From Ensifer adhaerens (lineage in GTDB: Bacteria; Pseudomonadota; Alphaproteobacteria; Rhizobiales; Rhizobiaceae): 64,000 nucleotides of DNA. Below, piece after piece: positions 36,697 to 48,000 of the stretch; position 1 is the stretch's first letter; each line of letters begins with the position of its first letter. The stretch is taken from NCBI RefSeq assembly GCF_028993555.1, contig NZ_CP118610.1:186001-250000 (forward strand), written 5' to 3'. The notes beneath the pieces were generated by a model. That model did no database searches. It had not been told where the DNA came from and saw nothing but the letters and a program-made list of their open reading frames with translations. A program made the translations under genes and the position numbers.

Positions 36697-38022
36697 TCAC
36701 GCGGAGGAGGCGACCCTTGGTCGTTTTTCCGGCTTGCGGCGTGGCGGCGGGTCCACGAAAGCGCCGGGCTGGTTGAGGCTGTTCTCATTCAGCCGCTTGG
36801 CGATCGCCTCAGCGCCGGCATCGCTTCCGGTCCGCGAATAGAGATTTCCACGCACCTGGATCGAGGCGGCGAGCAGGCGGAACATTGCGTTCGCCAGGTC
36901 CGGTTCCGGTGCCTTCGGTGCGCGCCAGAAACCGTCGAGCGGCTGCTGGTCTGTCAGCCCGTCGATATCGAATACGGCCGTGCCGAGCACCTTGACCGGC
37001 CGCCCCTGCTTTAGGGCATGCAGACCTGCGGTCGAATTGACCGTGACCATGCCGGCACTTGCCTCTCCAAGAGTATCGAGGTTGCCGCCATCGAGATAGT
37101 AGACGCGCCCGCCCAGCCCCAGCGCTTCCGCTCGTTCTTCGATGATCCTGCGCCAGGGGATCAGATCGTTGTCAAGCGGATGCACCTTGAAGACCAGCCG
37201 CGCATCGCGCGCTGCAAAGGCGGCGAAGGAAGCCAGCACTTCGGCAATCGCATCCTTTTGGCTGTGGAAGGGTGAGTGCGCCCTGAGCTGGAAATCGGTT
37301 TCGAGCTGCAGCGGATAGACGAAAAAGGGTGTGCCTTGCGAAAGCAGTTTGGCAACGGTTGTTTCGGCTTCCACGTTGCGCCGCTTTTCGCTGAGGAGCC
37401 GGCGAATCCAGCCAGCATATTCTGCGAGCGGATGGAAGATCGCGTGGCGCCGATAATGCGGGAAGAGGAACCAGAAAAAGACGTTCGGCAGATTGTAGAT
37501 GAGGTCATAGCTCGCATCGGCGAGAAATGTCTGGCTGTAGTGCTTGCGCCAGTCCGGCTCCGGGACGCCCGCTGCCCCCGCAAGGATCTGCGCGGGGTCG
37601 GACGGGAAATGCGAGTTCGAGGACATGCCGTTGCGCTCGAGCGTCAGCCAGTCCGGCCGAAGATACCCCATCTCGACGATGGCGACTGCAACACCCTTGC
37701 GCCGCGCGACCGTGGTGGCTGCCTGGTGGTAGGCGCGTTCCTCGCCGAGCAGCAGCATGTCGGTGACGCCGTGGCGCGCGATGAACGCCTCCAGATAGGC
37801 CGGCCAATCCGCCGCGGTGCCGCGATAGTTGAAGGCACCCTTGCGCCCCCAGATGATCTGGTCGCCGACGTTCAGATTGATCCTCAGGCAGGTGTGGCCA
37901 ATGGCTTCAAGCCGGTCGGCGATCTTGCGGAAGATCGGCGACGAAGGACCTTGCAGGAACAGGAACACCCGTCGCCTTGGCCGATCGACCGCTCCGGTCG
38001 ATGTCATCGAAGCGTTTTCCAT
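36697..38022 (-). CDS. rkpJ: Capsule polysaccharide export protein RkpJ (KpsS/LipB-like)
   Basis: 441 residues of the Capsule_synth (KpsS/LipB) family. Landmarks are RVFLFLQGPSSPIFRKIADRL at the start, FVYPLQLETDFQLRAHSPF, LVFKVHPLDNDLIPW and the GxxxxVNSTAGLHALKQGRPV block, which contains the conserved TAG/S...G motif. KpsS adds a Kdo linker to the lipid acceptor in E. coli group 2 capsules. Here it is the last gene of the rkpAGHIJ operon, required for K-antigen in Sinorhizobium. 14 bases separate it from rkpI. Confidence 0.88.
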   Translation of the reverse strand: MENASMTSTGAVDRPRRRVFLFLQGPSSPIFRKIADRLEAIGHTCLRINLNVGDQIIWGRKGAFNYRGTAADWPAYLEAFIARHGVTDMLLLGEERAYHQAATTVARRKGVAVAIVEMGYLRPDWLTLERNGMSSNSHFPSDPAQILAGAAGVPEPDWRKHYSQTFLADASYDLIYNLPNVFFWFLFPHYRRHAIFHPLAEYAGWIRRLLSEKRRNVEAETTVAKLLSQGTPFFVYPLQLETDFQLRAHSPFHSQKDAIAEVLASFAAFAARDARLVFKVHPLDNDLIPWRRIIEERAEALGLGGRVYYLDGGNLDTLGEASAGMVTVNSTAGLHALKQGRPVKVLGTAVFDIDGLTDQQPLDGFWRAPKAPEPDLANAMFRLLAASIQVRGNLYSRTGSDAGAEAIAKRLNENSLNQPGAFVDPPPRRKPEKRPRVASSA

Positions 38023-38035
38023 CCGTCCACCGCTG

Positions 38036-39628
38036 CTAGCGCAGCGTATCCTTTCTAAGGTTGGCGTGGTTGAGCAGGGCCTCGATCAGGTTCCAGGCTT
38101 CGACATTGCTCGGTTCCACCGGCTTATGAGAGGATGATTTGGCCTTGGCAAGCGGTACGATCAGGTAGTCGGTGCGCGGGTCGGGGAAGGGATCGGCAAA
38201 GGATTTGAGCAGCGGCGCATGGTCACCATAGAAGACGAGCCAGACCGGACGGTCCAGCTTGTCGAGCCGTTCGCTCAGCGTGTTCAACGCCGCGTCGGAT
38301 TGTTCCAGAATGGCAAGGTAGATATCGACGGGATTGGTAAGGTCGCCGACGCGACCCGGCTCCCACGGGCCGTGATTGGCCATGGAGGCGACGAAGACGA
38401 AGCCGCTTTCGTCCTCCGGCAGCGTTTCGCATGCGTCGATCACTTTCCCCGCGAGTTTTTCGTCGGAAACGTAGGGCCCGTCTCTGTCGGGTTTGTGGTC
38501 GAAGCCGTCGAGCATGGTCAGCTTGGAGAAGCCGAGTTGCGGCATCGCCTTGTGGCGGAGGAAGAAGGTGCGATCATAGGGATGGATGAAATGCGTGTTC
38601 CAGCCGGCACGCTTCATCTTTCCCGGCCAGACCACGTCGGCATAGTGCGACGCCCTGAGATAGGGGTAGCTGGCGTCGACATGGATGTCGTCCGGTACCA
38701 GGCCGCTGATGACCGCGAACTCCGTGCGCAGCGTATAGCCGCCTTCGAAGACGCTGCTGAGCCGGCCCCATTGCACCGCCTCGCGCCGCAGCCGATCCAG
38801 TGTCGGCATTTTAAGTGTATCGACGCCGAAGTGCCGCATGTCGATGAAGGATTCCGATTGCCAGACGACGATCAGCGGTGAGCCGTCATCGCCGATCAGA
38901 TCATGCACGGCCGCCCGGACGATCTCTGAGAGTTCCGCGACGATCTTTTCGCGCCGCACGCCGAGCCAGACGATGAAGCGGAAGACGACCGAGCCGAAGG
39001 TGCCGAAGCGCACCGTGTTCACCTTGACGTCGAGTGTCTTCAACAGCCTCTGCACCAGCGCCGCCGTCGGGCGGTTCACCGGGCCGTAAAACAAAAGGAG
39101 CCAGGGTCCATAGGCGATCCCGAGCATCAACAGGATCCAGAAGGCCTTGCCGTGGTCGGGAAGGATGGCCGGCTCGAAATACATGTAGAGGCCGGACACG
39201 CCGAAGACGTAGAGGAAGGCGACTGTCCAGAAGACGACGTTCAGCGAACTCGCGTAGAAGATCGTCTTGTATTTGAAGACGTCAACGACGAGCGCGATAT
39301 CCGAAAAGATCAGCGGCTCGCGGATGAACTTGAACTTCGCGCGGGAAATGCCGGTGAAGATGATGAAGAAGCTCATCGTACCGGCCGCGGCATAGAGCGG
39401 CCGCCAGGAGCCCGCGAAGAAGCCGGCAAAGACCAGCGCGATGACCGGCAGCCGGGCAATCGCATCGACGACATCCTGCGTTCGCCCGAAGGGCGAGGGA
39501 TGGGCGCGCCGCTCCCGCTTCGGCAGGGCAAAACGATCGGTAAAGAAAATCACCGCACAGGACAGCACGTAACAACAGAGCGTCAGTGTTCTTGGGTAGT
39601 CGTGCAGCTGAAAGGGAAGCAACGCCAA
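38036..39628 (-). CDS. rkpI: RkpI: membrane sulfatase/phosphoglycerol-transferase-like capsule protein
   Basis: 530 residues. The first half is hydrophobic (LTLCCYVLSCAVIFFTDRFA, ARLPVIALVFAGFFAG, and later AILPDHGKAFWILLMLGIAYG) and the second is an alkaline-phosphatase-fold domain: PLIVVWQSESFIDMRHFG (nucleophile region), FVASMANHGPWEPG and VFYGDHAPLL. This matches RkpI, an inner-membrane protein of the LtaS/OpgB-like group needed for K-antigen. The catalytic residue looks to be in QSESF. Reaction not known; polar head-group transfer is a guess by family. Confidence 0.85.
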   Translation of the reverse strand: MALLPFQLHDYPRTLTLCCYVLSCAVIFFTDRFALPKRERRAHPSPFGRTQDVVDAIARLPVIALVFAGFFAGSWRPLYAAAGTMSFFIIFTGISRAKFKFIREPLIFSDIALVVDVFKYKTIFYASSLNVVFWTVAFLYVFGVSGLYMYFEPAILPDHGKAFWILLMLGIAYGPWLLLFYGPVNRPTAALVQRLLKTLDVKVNTVRFGTFGSVVFRFIVWLGVRREKIVAELSEIVRAAVHDLIGDDGSPLIVVWQSESFIDMRHFGVDTLKMPTLDRLRREAVQWGRLSSVFEGGYTLRTEFAVISGLVPDDIHVDASYPYLRASHYADVVWPGKMKRAGWNTHFIHPYDRTFFLRHKAMPQLGFSKLTMLDGFDHKPDRDGPYVSDEKLAGKVIDACETLPEDESGFVFVASMANHGPWEPGRVGDLTNPVDIYLAILEQSDAALNTLSERLDKLDRPVWLVFYGDHAPLLKSFADPFPDPRTDYLIVPLAKAKSSSHKPVEPSNVEAWNLIEALLNHANLRKDTLR

Positions 39629-39725
39629 GCGGAAACCTTCATGTCTTCATGCCGGCCGACGCCGCTTCATGCGGCACAGCATCCGCCCGACACTTAAATC
39701 TTATCGCCTGGGCGTACAAGCGCCG

Positions 39726-40565
39726 TCAGGTCTGGCGCTCCGACACTCCACTATTATGCGTCGCGGTGTTGCCGCCGCGCGCAATCGCCCTGTCGAACCA
39801 CCAGTTGAGCAAGGGGCGAATGGCCGGTGCGAAGCGGCCGAGGAGAAAGAGCGTGGTGCCGAAGTAGACTTCGAAACGCCCCCGGTCGATGCCCTTGGCA
39901 ATCGTCTTTGCCACGGCATCCGCCGGCCAGGGACGGACTGTACCCATGATCCTGGCCGCTTCCGGAGGTCGGCTTGCGAGTTCACGCTGAAACTGTGGGG
40001 TCTCCGTATCCGGTGGAAAACACACGGAGACGCTGACGCCGTGGGCACGGGCTTCCGAGCGCAGCGCCTGGGCAAAGCCGTGCAGCGCGAACTTCGATGA
40101 GCAATAGGCGGAGTAGCCGTAGATACCGATGAGGCCGGCGCCGGACGAGATCATCATGATCCGACCATGGCCGCGCCGCTTCATGCCGTCATAGACCGCC
40201 CGGACCACATGCACCGTGCCGGAGAAGTTGGTGTCCATCTGGCGTCGGAAGGAAGCGCTGTCGAGCTCCTCGAACCGGCCGGGCTCGACGATGCCCGCCG
40301 ATGTCACGAGGATGTCACAGGGGCCGAAGGCTTGTTCGCACCGCCGGACCGCCGCCACGAGGTCGCTTTCCGAAGCGACATCGGCGGTCTCGATCCTGAT
40401 GTTGCCTGCACCGGCTCCGCTGGCGGCCGCCAGCTTCGCTTGTGCCTGTTCCAGGAGGTCGCGAGAACGGGCGATCAGCGAAACCTGCGCCCCGCGCGCC
40501 GCATAGATCGAGGCGACCGAAAATCCGATGCCGCTAGAGCCACCGGTGATGATCACATGCGTCAT
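39726..40565 (-). CDS. rkpH: RkpH short-chain dehydrogenase
   Basis: 279 residues of the SDR family. The cofactor loop is TGGSSGIGFSVAS, and the catalytic Ser/Tyr/Lys come from MISSGAGLIG and YSAYCSSKFALHGF (YxxxK). The shape resembles 3-ketodihydrosphingosine reductase. In rkp-1 it is thought to reduce the lipid chain made by RkpA/RkpG. It lies between rkpG and rkpI; a rhizobial palindrome fills the 96-base gap to rkpG. Confidence 0.88.
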   Translation of the reverse strand: MTHVIITGGSSGIGFSVASIYAARGAQVSLIARSRDLLEQAQAKLAAASGAGAGNIRIETADVASESDLVAAVRRCEQAFGPCDILVTSAGIVEPGRFEELDSASFRRQMDTNFSGTVHVVRAVYDGMKRRGHGRIMMISSGAGLIGIYGYSAYCSSKFALHGFAQALRSEARAHGVSVSVCFPPDTETPQFQRELASRPPEAARIMGTVRPWPADAVAKTIAKGIDRGRFEVYFGTTLFLLGRFAPAIRPLLNWWFDRAIARGGNTATHNSGVSERQT

Positions 40566-40582
40566 GCTGATATCCCGCCCAA

Positions 40583-40637
40583 GAGCAATTCCAGGAAAAG
40601 TGCGAAGCGGTTTTGCGTCCGGGATTGCGCGAAAACA
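40583..40637. repeat. Rhizobial palindromic intergenic repeat
   Basis: Begins GAGCAATTCCAGGAAAAGTG and continues with GCGGTTTTGCGTCCGGGATT. The same type of element recurs at 60099-60146. It lies between rkpG and rkpH inside the operon. Confidence 0.65.
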
Positions 40638-40661
40638 ACGCGGTGCAATGCTGATCTCCGG

Positions 40662-42077
40662 TCAGCGCGCCGAGAGTGCCTTCATCATCTGGTCGATGTC
40701 GATGCCGCCCAGTCCGAAGTTTCGCTCGGTGAGGTCCGTCAGCCGCTCCGCCGTCAATGTCACCGTCCGGCGGATCTGCTCTTCCGTATGGTCGCTGGTG
40801 ATGAAGAAGCGCAGGCGCGCAAGTCCTTCGGGAACTGCCGGGTGAATGATCGGCAGCGCGTTGACCCCTTCGGCAAGCAGATCATTCGAAAGCTGAACGG
40901 CCCGGAGGGAATCGCCGACGATGACCGGCACGACGGAAAAGCCGCTTGAAAGGCCGGTGTCGAGGCCGGCTTCCTTGGCAAGCTTCAGGAACAGGGCGCC
41001 GTTGCGGCGCAATGCGGCAGTCCGCGCCGGTTCCCGTTCCAGCACGTCGAGGCTCGCGGTCGCCGCTGCGGCCAGCACCGGCGCAAGGCCGACGCTGTAG
41101 ACGAAGCCGCCGGCAGATGCCTTCAGCACCTCCACCAGCGCTTCGCTGCCGGCGATGTAGCCGCCGCAGCTGGACGTGGTCTTCGACAGCGTGCCCATCC
41201 AGATGTCGATCTCATGCGGATCGACGCCGAAATGTTCGGCAAGCCCACGGCCGGTCTTGCCGAGAACGCCGAGCGAGTGCGCTTCGTCGACCATCAGCCA
41301 GAAGCCGTACTCGGCCCTGAGCTTCAGAAGCGCCGGCAGGTCGGCGACATCGCCGTCCATCGAGTAGATACCCTCGACGATGACCATGATGCGGCGATAG
41401 TCGCCGGCAACCGTGCGCAGCACGTGTTCGAGATCGGCGGCATCGTTATGTTTGAACAGCCGGCGAGTCGCGCCCGAAAGCTTGATGCCGGCAAGGGCGC
41501 TGTTGTGGATGAACTCGTCATGGACGACGAGGTCCTTCGGTCCCATCAGGCAGCTGATGGCCGCGACATTGGTCAGGTAGCCGCTGACAAAACAGACGGC
41601 GGCATCAACGCCGTAGAAGCCTGCGATCTTTTCTTCGAGCGCCACATGCACCGGCCGCTCGCCGGCAACGAGGCGGCTCGCCGAAGCGGAGATACCAAAG
41701 GTGCCGATCGTATCCTTTGCCTTTGCCAGCACTTCCGCGTGGCGGTTGAGGCCGAGGTAGTCGTAGGAGGCGAAGTTGATGAGCTTGCGGCCGTCGATGA
41801 CGGTGGTCGCCCCGGCCGCGGTCTGGTGCGCGCGATAGAAGGGGTTGGCGATGCCGAGCTGTTCACTGGCGAACTTCTGCGTCATGACCTGCTTGTATTC
41901 CGGCAGATCTTCGAAACGGGCCTGCTGCCGGCGTGCCGGCGGCGGCATCTCCCGCTCCGAGCGCGCCATGCGGTTGCGCTCGGAGGATTGATGCGTGTTT
42001 CTCATCCGGTCCAGCAGGTTCTCCTTGAGGCTGCTGGTCATCTTGGATGCGCCTGGACCGTTTCCGTTCGTGCTCAT
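40662..42077 (-). CDS. rkpG: RkpG acyltransferase (AONS/serine palmitoyltransferase-like)
   Basis: 471 residues of the PLP alpha-oxoamine synthase group. After a basic N-terminal extension of roughly 75 residues come FASYDYLGLNRHAEV, FVSGYLTNVAAISCLMG, the DEAHSLGVLGKTGRG block, and the PLP lysine in WMGTLSKTTSSCGGYIAG. Such enzymes condense an acyl thioester with an amino acid. In the capsule locus it would take the chain from RkpA, which lacks a thioesterase. The start overlaps the rkpA stop by 4 bases (ATGA). Confidence 0.9.
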   Translation of the reverse strand: MSTNGNGPGASKMTSSLKENLLDRMRNTHQSSERNRMARSEREMPPPARRQQARFEDLPEYKQVMTQKFASEQLGIANPFYRAHQTAAGATTVIDGRKLINFASYDYLGLNRHAEVLAKAKDTIGTFGISASASRLVAGERPVHVALEEKIAGFYGVDAAVCFVSGYLTNVAAISCLMGPKDLVVHDEFIHNSALAGIKLSGATRRLFKHNDAADLEHVLRTVAGDYRRIMVIVEGIYSMDGDVADLPALLKLRAEYGFWLMVDEAHSLGVLGKTGRGLAEHFGVDPHEIDIWMGTLSKTTSSCGGYIAGSEALVEVLKASAGGFVYSVGLAPVLAAAATASLDVLEREPARTAALRRNGALFLKLAKEAGLDTGLSSGFSVVPVIVGDSLRAVQLSNDLLAEGVNALPIIHPAVPEGLARLRFFITSDHTEEQIRRTVTLTAERLTDLTERNFGLGGIDIDQMMKALSAR

Positions 42078-45000
42078 TGGCCTTGTGCTTTTTCCTTCGC
42101 CGTTCCGACGTGCCGCTGCGCGAGGTCGCTGACGATCTTGTCGTCGGCGGGCTCGGCATCGTCGCTCTGGTCGCGCTTGCTGACCTTCTCATAGAGCTTG
42201 CGGGCGACATCGCCAACCGTCGTATTGTCGGCAACGCCGCTGAGCGGCATGTCGAAGCCGGTGTTCTGCTGGAAGCTCATGCCGAGTTCAACCGCCATCA
42301 GGCTGTCGAGGCCGATTTCCTTCAGCACCTTGCTGCGGGTGACCGTATCTTTCGACACGCGCAGGATCGCGGCGATCTCGCCGGCCACGAGGTCGAAGAG
42401 GATATCCTCGGCCTCCTGAGGCGACTTGCCCTCGATCATCGCGACGAGGTCCATCTTGGCGCCTTCGCCGCCGGTGGCGTGCTGGTCGGCGCTGCGCAGG
42501 ATGACTTCGAAGAGAGCGTTCTTGGCAACCGGCAGGTTGCGCGCAGCCGACCAGTCGATCTCCGAGATCATCACCGTGGCCGCATCGACTGTGCCCGGAT
42601 CGAAGGCCAGGTGGCTTTCGACCATGTCGAGCGCCGTCTGTGCCTTCAGCGCCGTCTTGCCGATGCGCTTGGCGAGCAGGTCGTTCACATCGGTGTTCTG
42701 GACCAGGTAGCCCCTGTCGGCGATCGCGCCGAAGCCGACAGCCATGCCCACAAGACCGCGGGCGCGGCGCGCACGGGCGAGGCCTTCGAGGTAGCCGTTG
42801 GCGGCGACGTAGTTCGCCTGTCCGGGGTTGCCGACAAGTGTCGTCGCCGAAGAGAACAGGATGAAGTTGTCGAGCTTGTCGTCCTTGGTCAACTGATCGA
42901 GAACGGCGGCACCCTTGGCCTTGGTATCAATGACCGGGCGGTTGCGCTCGCGGTTGAGATTGCTGATCAGCGCGTCGTCGAGCACCATCGCCGCATGGAC
43001 GATCGAGCGGAGCGGTGCAATCGCACGCAATTCCCCAAGCAGGCGCTCGGTCGCCGTCGGATCGGTGACGTCGCAGGCGTGAACCGTGGCGGAGACGCCG
43101 GCCTTCGCCCAGACCTCGATCATCGCGGTCGTCTCGGCATCCGCCTGGCCGCGGCGCGAGCAGAGCGCGATCTTCGTCGCTCCCTTTTCGACGAGCCAGT
43201 TGGCAGCAGCCAGACCGAAACCGCCGATGCCGCCGACGACGAGATGCATGCCGTTCGGATCGACCTTCATGCCACCATGCGGGCGCTTGGCGACGCGATG
43301 CTTGCCGGCAACCGGCGGCAGGACGACGATCTTGCCGATATGGCCGGCATTCTGCATCAGCCGGAACGCGTTGCCGATCTCGTCGAAGTCGAAGGCACGG
43401 TAGGGAAGCGGCGTCAGCTTGCCATCTTCGAACAGCGCGCCGATCTCGGTGAAGATCCGCTTGGTAAGCTTCGGCTGGTTGACCAGCAATTGGTCGGCGT
43501 CGATGCCGAAATAGCTGACATTGCGGCGGAAGGGCCGGAGACCGATCTTGCTGTCGGCATAGTAGTCGCGCTTGCCGAGCTCGAGGAAGCGACCGAAGGG
43601 CTTCACCAGCGACAGGCTCTGTTCCATGGCTTCGGCAAAGAGCGAGTTAAGGACGAGATCGACACCCTCTCCGTCCGTCACGGCGCGAACGTCGTTGACG
43701 AAACCGAGCGAGCGGGAATCGAAGACGTGATCGGCACCGAGCATCGACAGGAAGCGGCGCTTCTCGCGCGTGCCCGCCGTGGCGATGACCTTGGCACCCT
43801 TCAGTTTCGCGACCTGCAGCGCGGCAAGGCCGACACCGCCGGCAGCGCCGTGGATGAGGATCGTCTCGTCCGGCTGGATGCGGCCGAGTTCCACCATGGC
43901 GTAATAGGCGGTCAGGAAGGCGACGGGCACGGTTGCCGCGGCAACCGGGCTGACAGTCTGCGGCAACCTGGCGACGCCTGCGCGCGAGACGACGGCGTGG
44001 GTCGAGAAGGCGGAAGACGCGATCGCCATGACAGCGTCGCCGACGACAAGGTCATCGACGCCCGTACCGACGGCGACCACGTGGCCGGAAAGCTCCATGC
44101 CGATCGTCGCGCCTGCGAAACCATCTTCGAGCGCTTCTTCGGGCAGCAGGCCCATTGCCCACATCACGTCACGGAAGTTGAGGCCGGTCGCGGCGACCGC
44201 GACGACGACTTCACCTGGACCTGCGGCCGGAATGTCGCTCTCTTCCCAGACGATGCTGCCCACCTGCGAGCTGACGCGCTGGCGGATCGTTGCGGCCTTG
44301 AAGGTGTCGATCGCCGCATGGGCGTTATCGACCGGGCCGGGCACGGCGCGGATTTCTGAAAGCGCCGCGCCGTCTCTCTCCAGCAGCCACTCGCGATTGG
44401 CATTGGCGCTGCCGAGCAGCGAAGTTGCTGCCGCGACCTGCTCGATCTCGGTCGGGGAGCCGTCGATATCGAGGGAGTGTACGTCGAGGAACTCGTATTC
44501 GTTCTGAAGCACGCGGGCGAAGGCCCAAAGGCCGGAATTGACGCCGTCGCTTGCAACCGCCGCGCCCGTTGCCCGGTTCGCGATCGGGGCTCCGCCTGGC
44601 GCGACGAGCACAAGACGCGGGCGATTTTCGCCAGCAGGCTCGGCTGCGCCGATATGCTGACGCAAGGCTTCGGCGAAGGCGCCGAGAGCAAGGATCTGAC
44701 CCTGCAGCGAAGCGGATTCGTCTGCTCGGGACGCCGCTTTCGGCGACGCAAGGAAGATTGCCCGCAGCGGCTGTTCGCCAAGGGCCTCGAAGCCGCCGAG
44801 AAGCGCTGCCTTGTCGGCGGCGATATCGCCACGGAGCTCGACCGGAATAGCCGCGGTCGAAGGCTTGCTGCCCTTGCCGTCCGCGATCTGCAGCAGCAGA
44901 TAGGGGTCGGCAGCCGGCACTTCGGCACGCACGGAAGCCGTGGCGGCGCCGCGCGCTTCGAGCAGGATGACATTGCCGCTCGCGCACTCGCGGTCTGCAA

Positions 45001-48000
45001 TATTGACGTCGCGCAGATCGAGGTCACCGAGGCATTTCTGCCAGTGTGGGACCGCCGCAAGATTGCCGATCGGGAATTCCGCGGTCTGGCTGCGGGCAAA
45101 CCACCCCTCGGAAAGTCCAAGGGCGAAGTCGTTGAAGAGCGACGGCGCACTGACGGCGGCTATCAATCCGCCGGTATCGCGTAGCGTCGAGCGAAGCGCG
45201 GTGCGGACCGCTACGTCGTCCTCGATCAGGCTGTAAAGCCCGTCAGAGGCGCTGACTGCGAGGTCGAAGGACGGGAACGTCGCCAGCTCACCCTTCTTGA
45301 GAATGCGCACATGGGCGTCGTTTTCGAAGGCCAGCTCAAGGCCGCGCTGGGCGTTGTCGCGCGCTTCGAAGACGGTGAGGCTTGCGCCGTGCTTTTCGGC
45401 AAGCGTCGCCAGGCGGCGGGTAAAGGCCGACGAAACGCTGCCGAGTTCGACGATGCGCAGGCGCGCACCGGAAGACGCCGAAGCCAGGACCTTTTCGAGC
45501 GCGTCGATAACAAACGCCATCCGCTCTCGGCTTGCCTCTGAGTGGACGGCCTGATGATCGAGCGTGGCGTCGCTGATGAAGGCGGTGCCATGAGCCGCCT
45601 CTTCGCCGGCCTGGAGAGCATCGAGGCGCGCCAAGGCCTCCGCATAGGCATTGTTGATCAAGACCGCTTCAACGGCGCGGTCGGATCGCTCGCCGTAGAG
45701 TTCGCGCAGGATCTCCGGGACGCTTGGCAGGTTGAAGTCCGGTGCAATCGTCCAGACGCCATCCTTGTGCTGGCAGAGACCGGCGTCCTCAAGAACGTAG
45801 AGGCAGCTCGTCAGGAAACACTGGAAGGCAAAATCGCCGGGCAGGCTGTTGGCTTGAATGGCCGATCGACCCTTGGCGAGTTTGAGCGCAATCTCCTGGC
45901 AGGCGCGATAGATGGCCGCGTTGAAGAGCAACGTCGTGTTGTCGACGCCGGCTTCGCCGACGGCAGGCATGGTGATCTTGATCGGCGCCGGCGCCTTACC
46001 CAGCAGGCCCGGCAGCGTGGCTTCCGATTGCACAGCCTCGTAGTGGAAGGACAATGCATCGAGCGTCTTGTGCTTGCGCAGATAGGTACGGCGGAAGCGG
46101 CAATCCTCGAAGTGGGCAATCGGTGCGCCCGACTTGTCGAAGAAATGGAATTTCGCTTTGATCGAATTTGCGCTGACGCGCTCGATCTCGATCATTGCAC
46201 GCGCGATTGGCTGGCTGCCGTTGACCACCCGCACCGAACCGAAGCGAACGGGGATATAGGGCGCGCCGCTCTTGTCACCAGTGAAACGATCGAACAGGGC
46301 GACGAGCCCGTGGAAGGTTGCGTCGACAGAGATCGGGTTCAAGGCGTAGGTGACGAGCGGATGGCCGCTCGCATCAGGTGTCTTCAGTTCGACATCGACC
46401 AACCGGTCGCCATAGGCGACGGCCTTGGCCAGCAGCTGGAAGCGCGGGCCGTAGTCGAGACCGAACTGTTTCGCCGTCTCATAGGCGCGGCCAGGCGCAA
46501 CCGTTGCGGTCTTTGCCAAGCCGGCTAGCGACGGATAGGCGCGCTCCTCGGCCGGCAATGGCTTGCGGCAGCGGGCAACCGCATGGACGGCCCAATCGTC
46601 TTCCGACAGCCGTTCGCGCGAGCGGATCTCGATGTCACCGGTCTCCGGCGAAAGCACCGTCGACAGCTCCATGATCTTCGTGTCGCTGAGTTCCAGCGGG
46701 CGAACGATCTCCAGATTGGTGATCTCGACCTCGTCGCTGCCATAGAACTGTTGTGCCGCCGCGACCGCGATTTCGATGAAGCCGCTGCCCGGCAGGATCG
46801 CCTTGCCGTCCACAATGTGCTCGGCAAGGTCGGGGAACAGATGCGCGTCGACATGGTTCTTCCAGCTGCCGCTGTTCGGGTCGCTGCGCCAGCCGGTCAG
46901 ACGGTAAGGCTTGGCGGTCCGGCCGAAGAGGTCGGTGGCGTCGGTCGTTGCAGCGGGGCGCAGTTCGACTGGCTCGAACGGCAGGCTCGGAAGGGCGATC
47001 GATGCGTTGCGCTTGCCGAAGACGCGGGTCGTATCAACGACCGCGCCGTGCGCGACGGCACGCGCCATCGCGGCCGAAATCGGGTCCTGCCCGGTTTCGC
47101 CGACATCCCGCAGCAGCGTCGGTACGACCATGCCTGGGGCTGCGGCCTGCTTGATCGTCTCCTTCACATAGGACGACAGGATCGGGCGCGGCGAGATTTC
47201 GATGAACAGGCGGCAACCCATCTCGATCGCAGCCTCCGCGGCCGCCTGGAAGCGGACCGGCTCACGGACGTTCTTCCACCAGTAGTCCGGATCGAGCTGC
47301 GTGCCTTCGAGCGCGGCACCCGTGACCGTCGACAGATAGGCGAGTTCGGTGCGGCGCGGCGCGATATCAGGAATATCGGAAAGGAAGGCGTCCTTGGCCC
47401 GATCGATGATCGGGTGATGGAAGGGATAGTTGATGTCGAGGATCTGAACAGGGATCTTCGCCTTGCGCGCAGCGTCGCGGAAGGCCGAGATCTGGTCGGC
47501 CGGTCCCGAGATCGTTACGGAATTGTGGGCATTGACCGCGGCGACGCAGAGGTTGTCGAGGCCGCGCGCCTCGGCAAAGGCCCGCGCGGCGTCTTCGCCG
47601 AGCATGACGGCCGCCATCGTGCCGTGCCCGGCCAAGAGGTCCTGGTGCAGCGAGCGCTTCGCCACGATCGAAACGGCGTCGACCAGCGACAGCGCACCGG
47701 CGGCGTAAGCGGCCGCAATTTCACCGACGGAATGGCCGAAGACCGCGACCGGCTTGATGCCCATGGCGACCAGCGAATCGGAGAGGGCGGCCTGTACTGC
47801 GAAGAGCAGCGGCTGGGCGATCTTCGTATCGGCAAGCTTCTTGTCGAGGTCGGGATCAGTGAGGAGATCGGTCAATGCGATGTCGGAATGGAACTTGAAC
47901 AGCGCGCTGACAGAGGTGAAACACTGGCGGAAATGCAGGTTTTCGCGGAACGCTTCGACACCCATGCCGGCCCATTGCGAGCCGTTGCCGGAGAAGACGA

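Noticed and set aside
42047..44359. 770-codon + strand frame opposite rkpA
   Set aside because: Shadow of the ER/KR/ACP region of rkpA; no family features.
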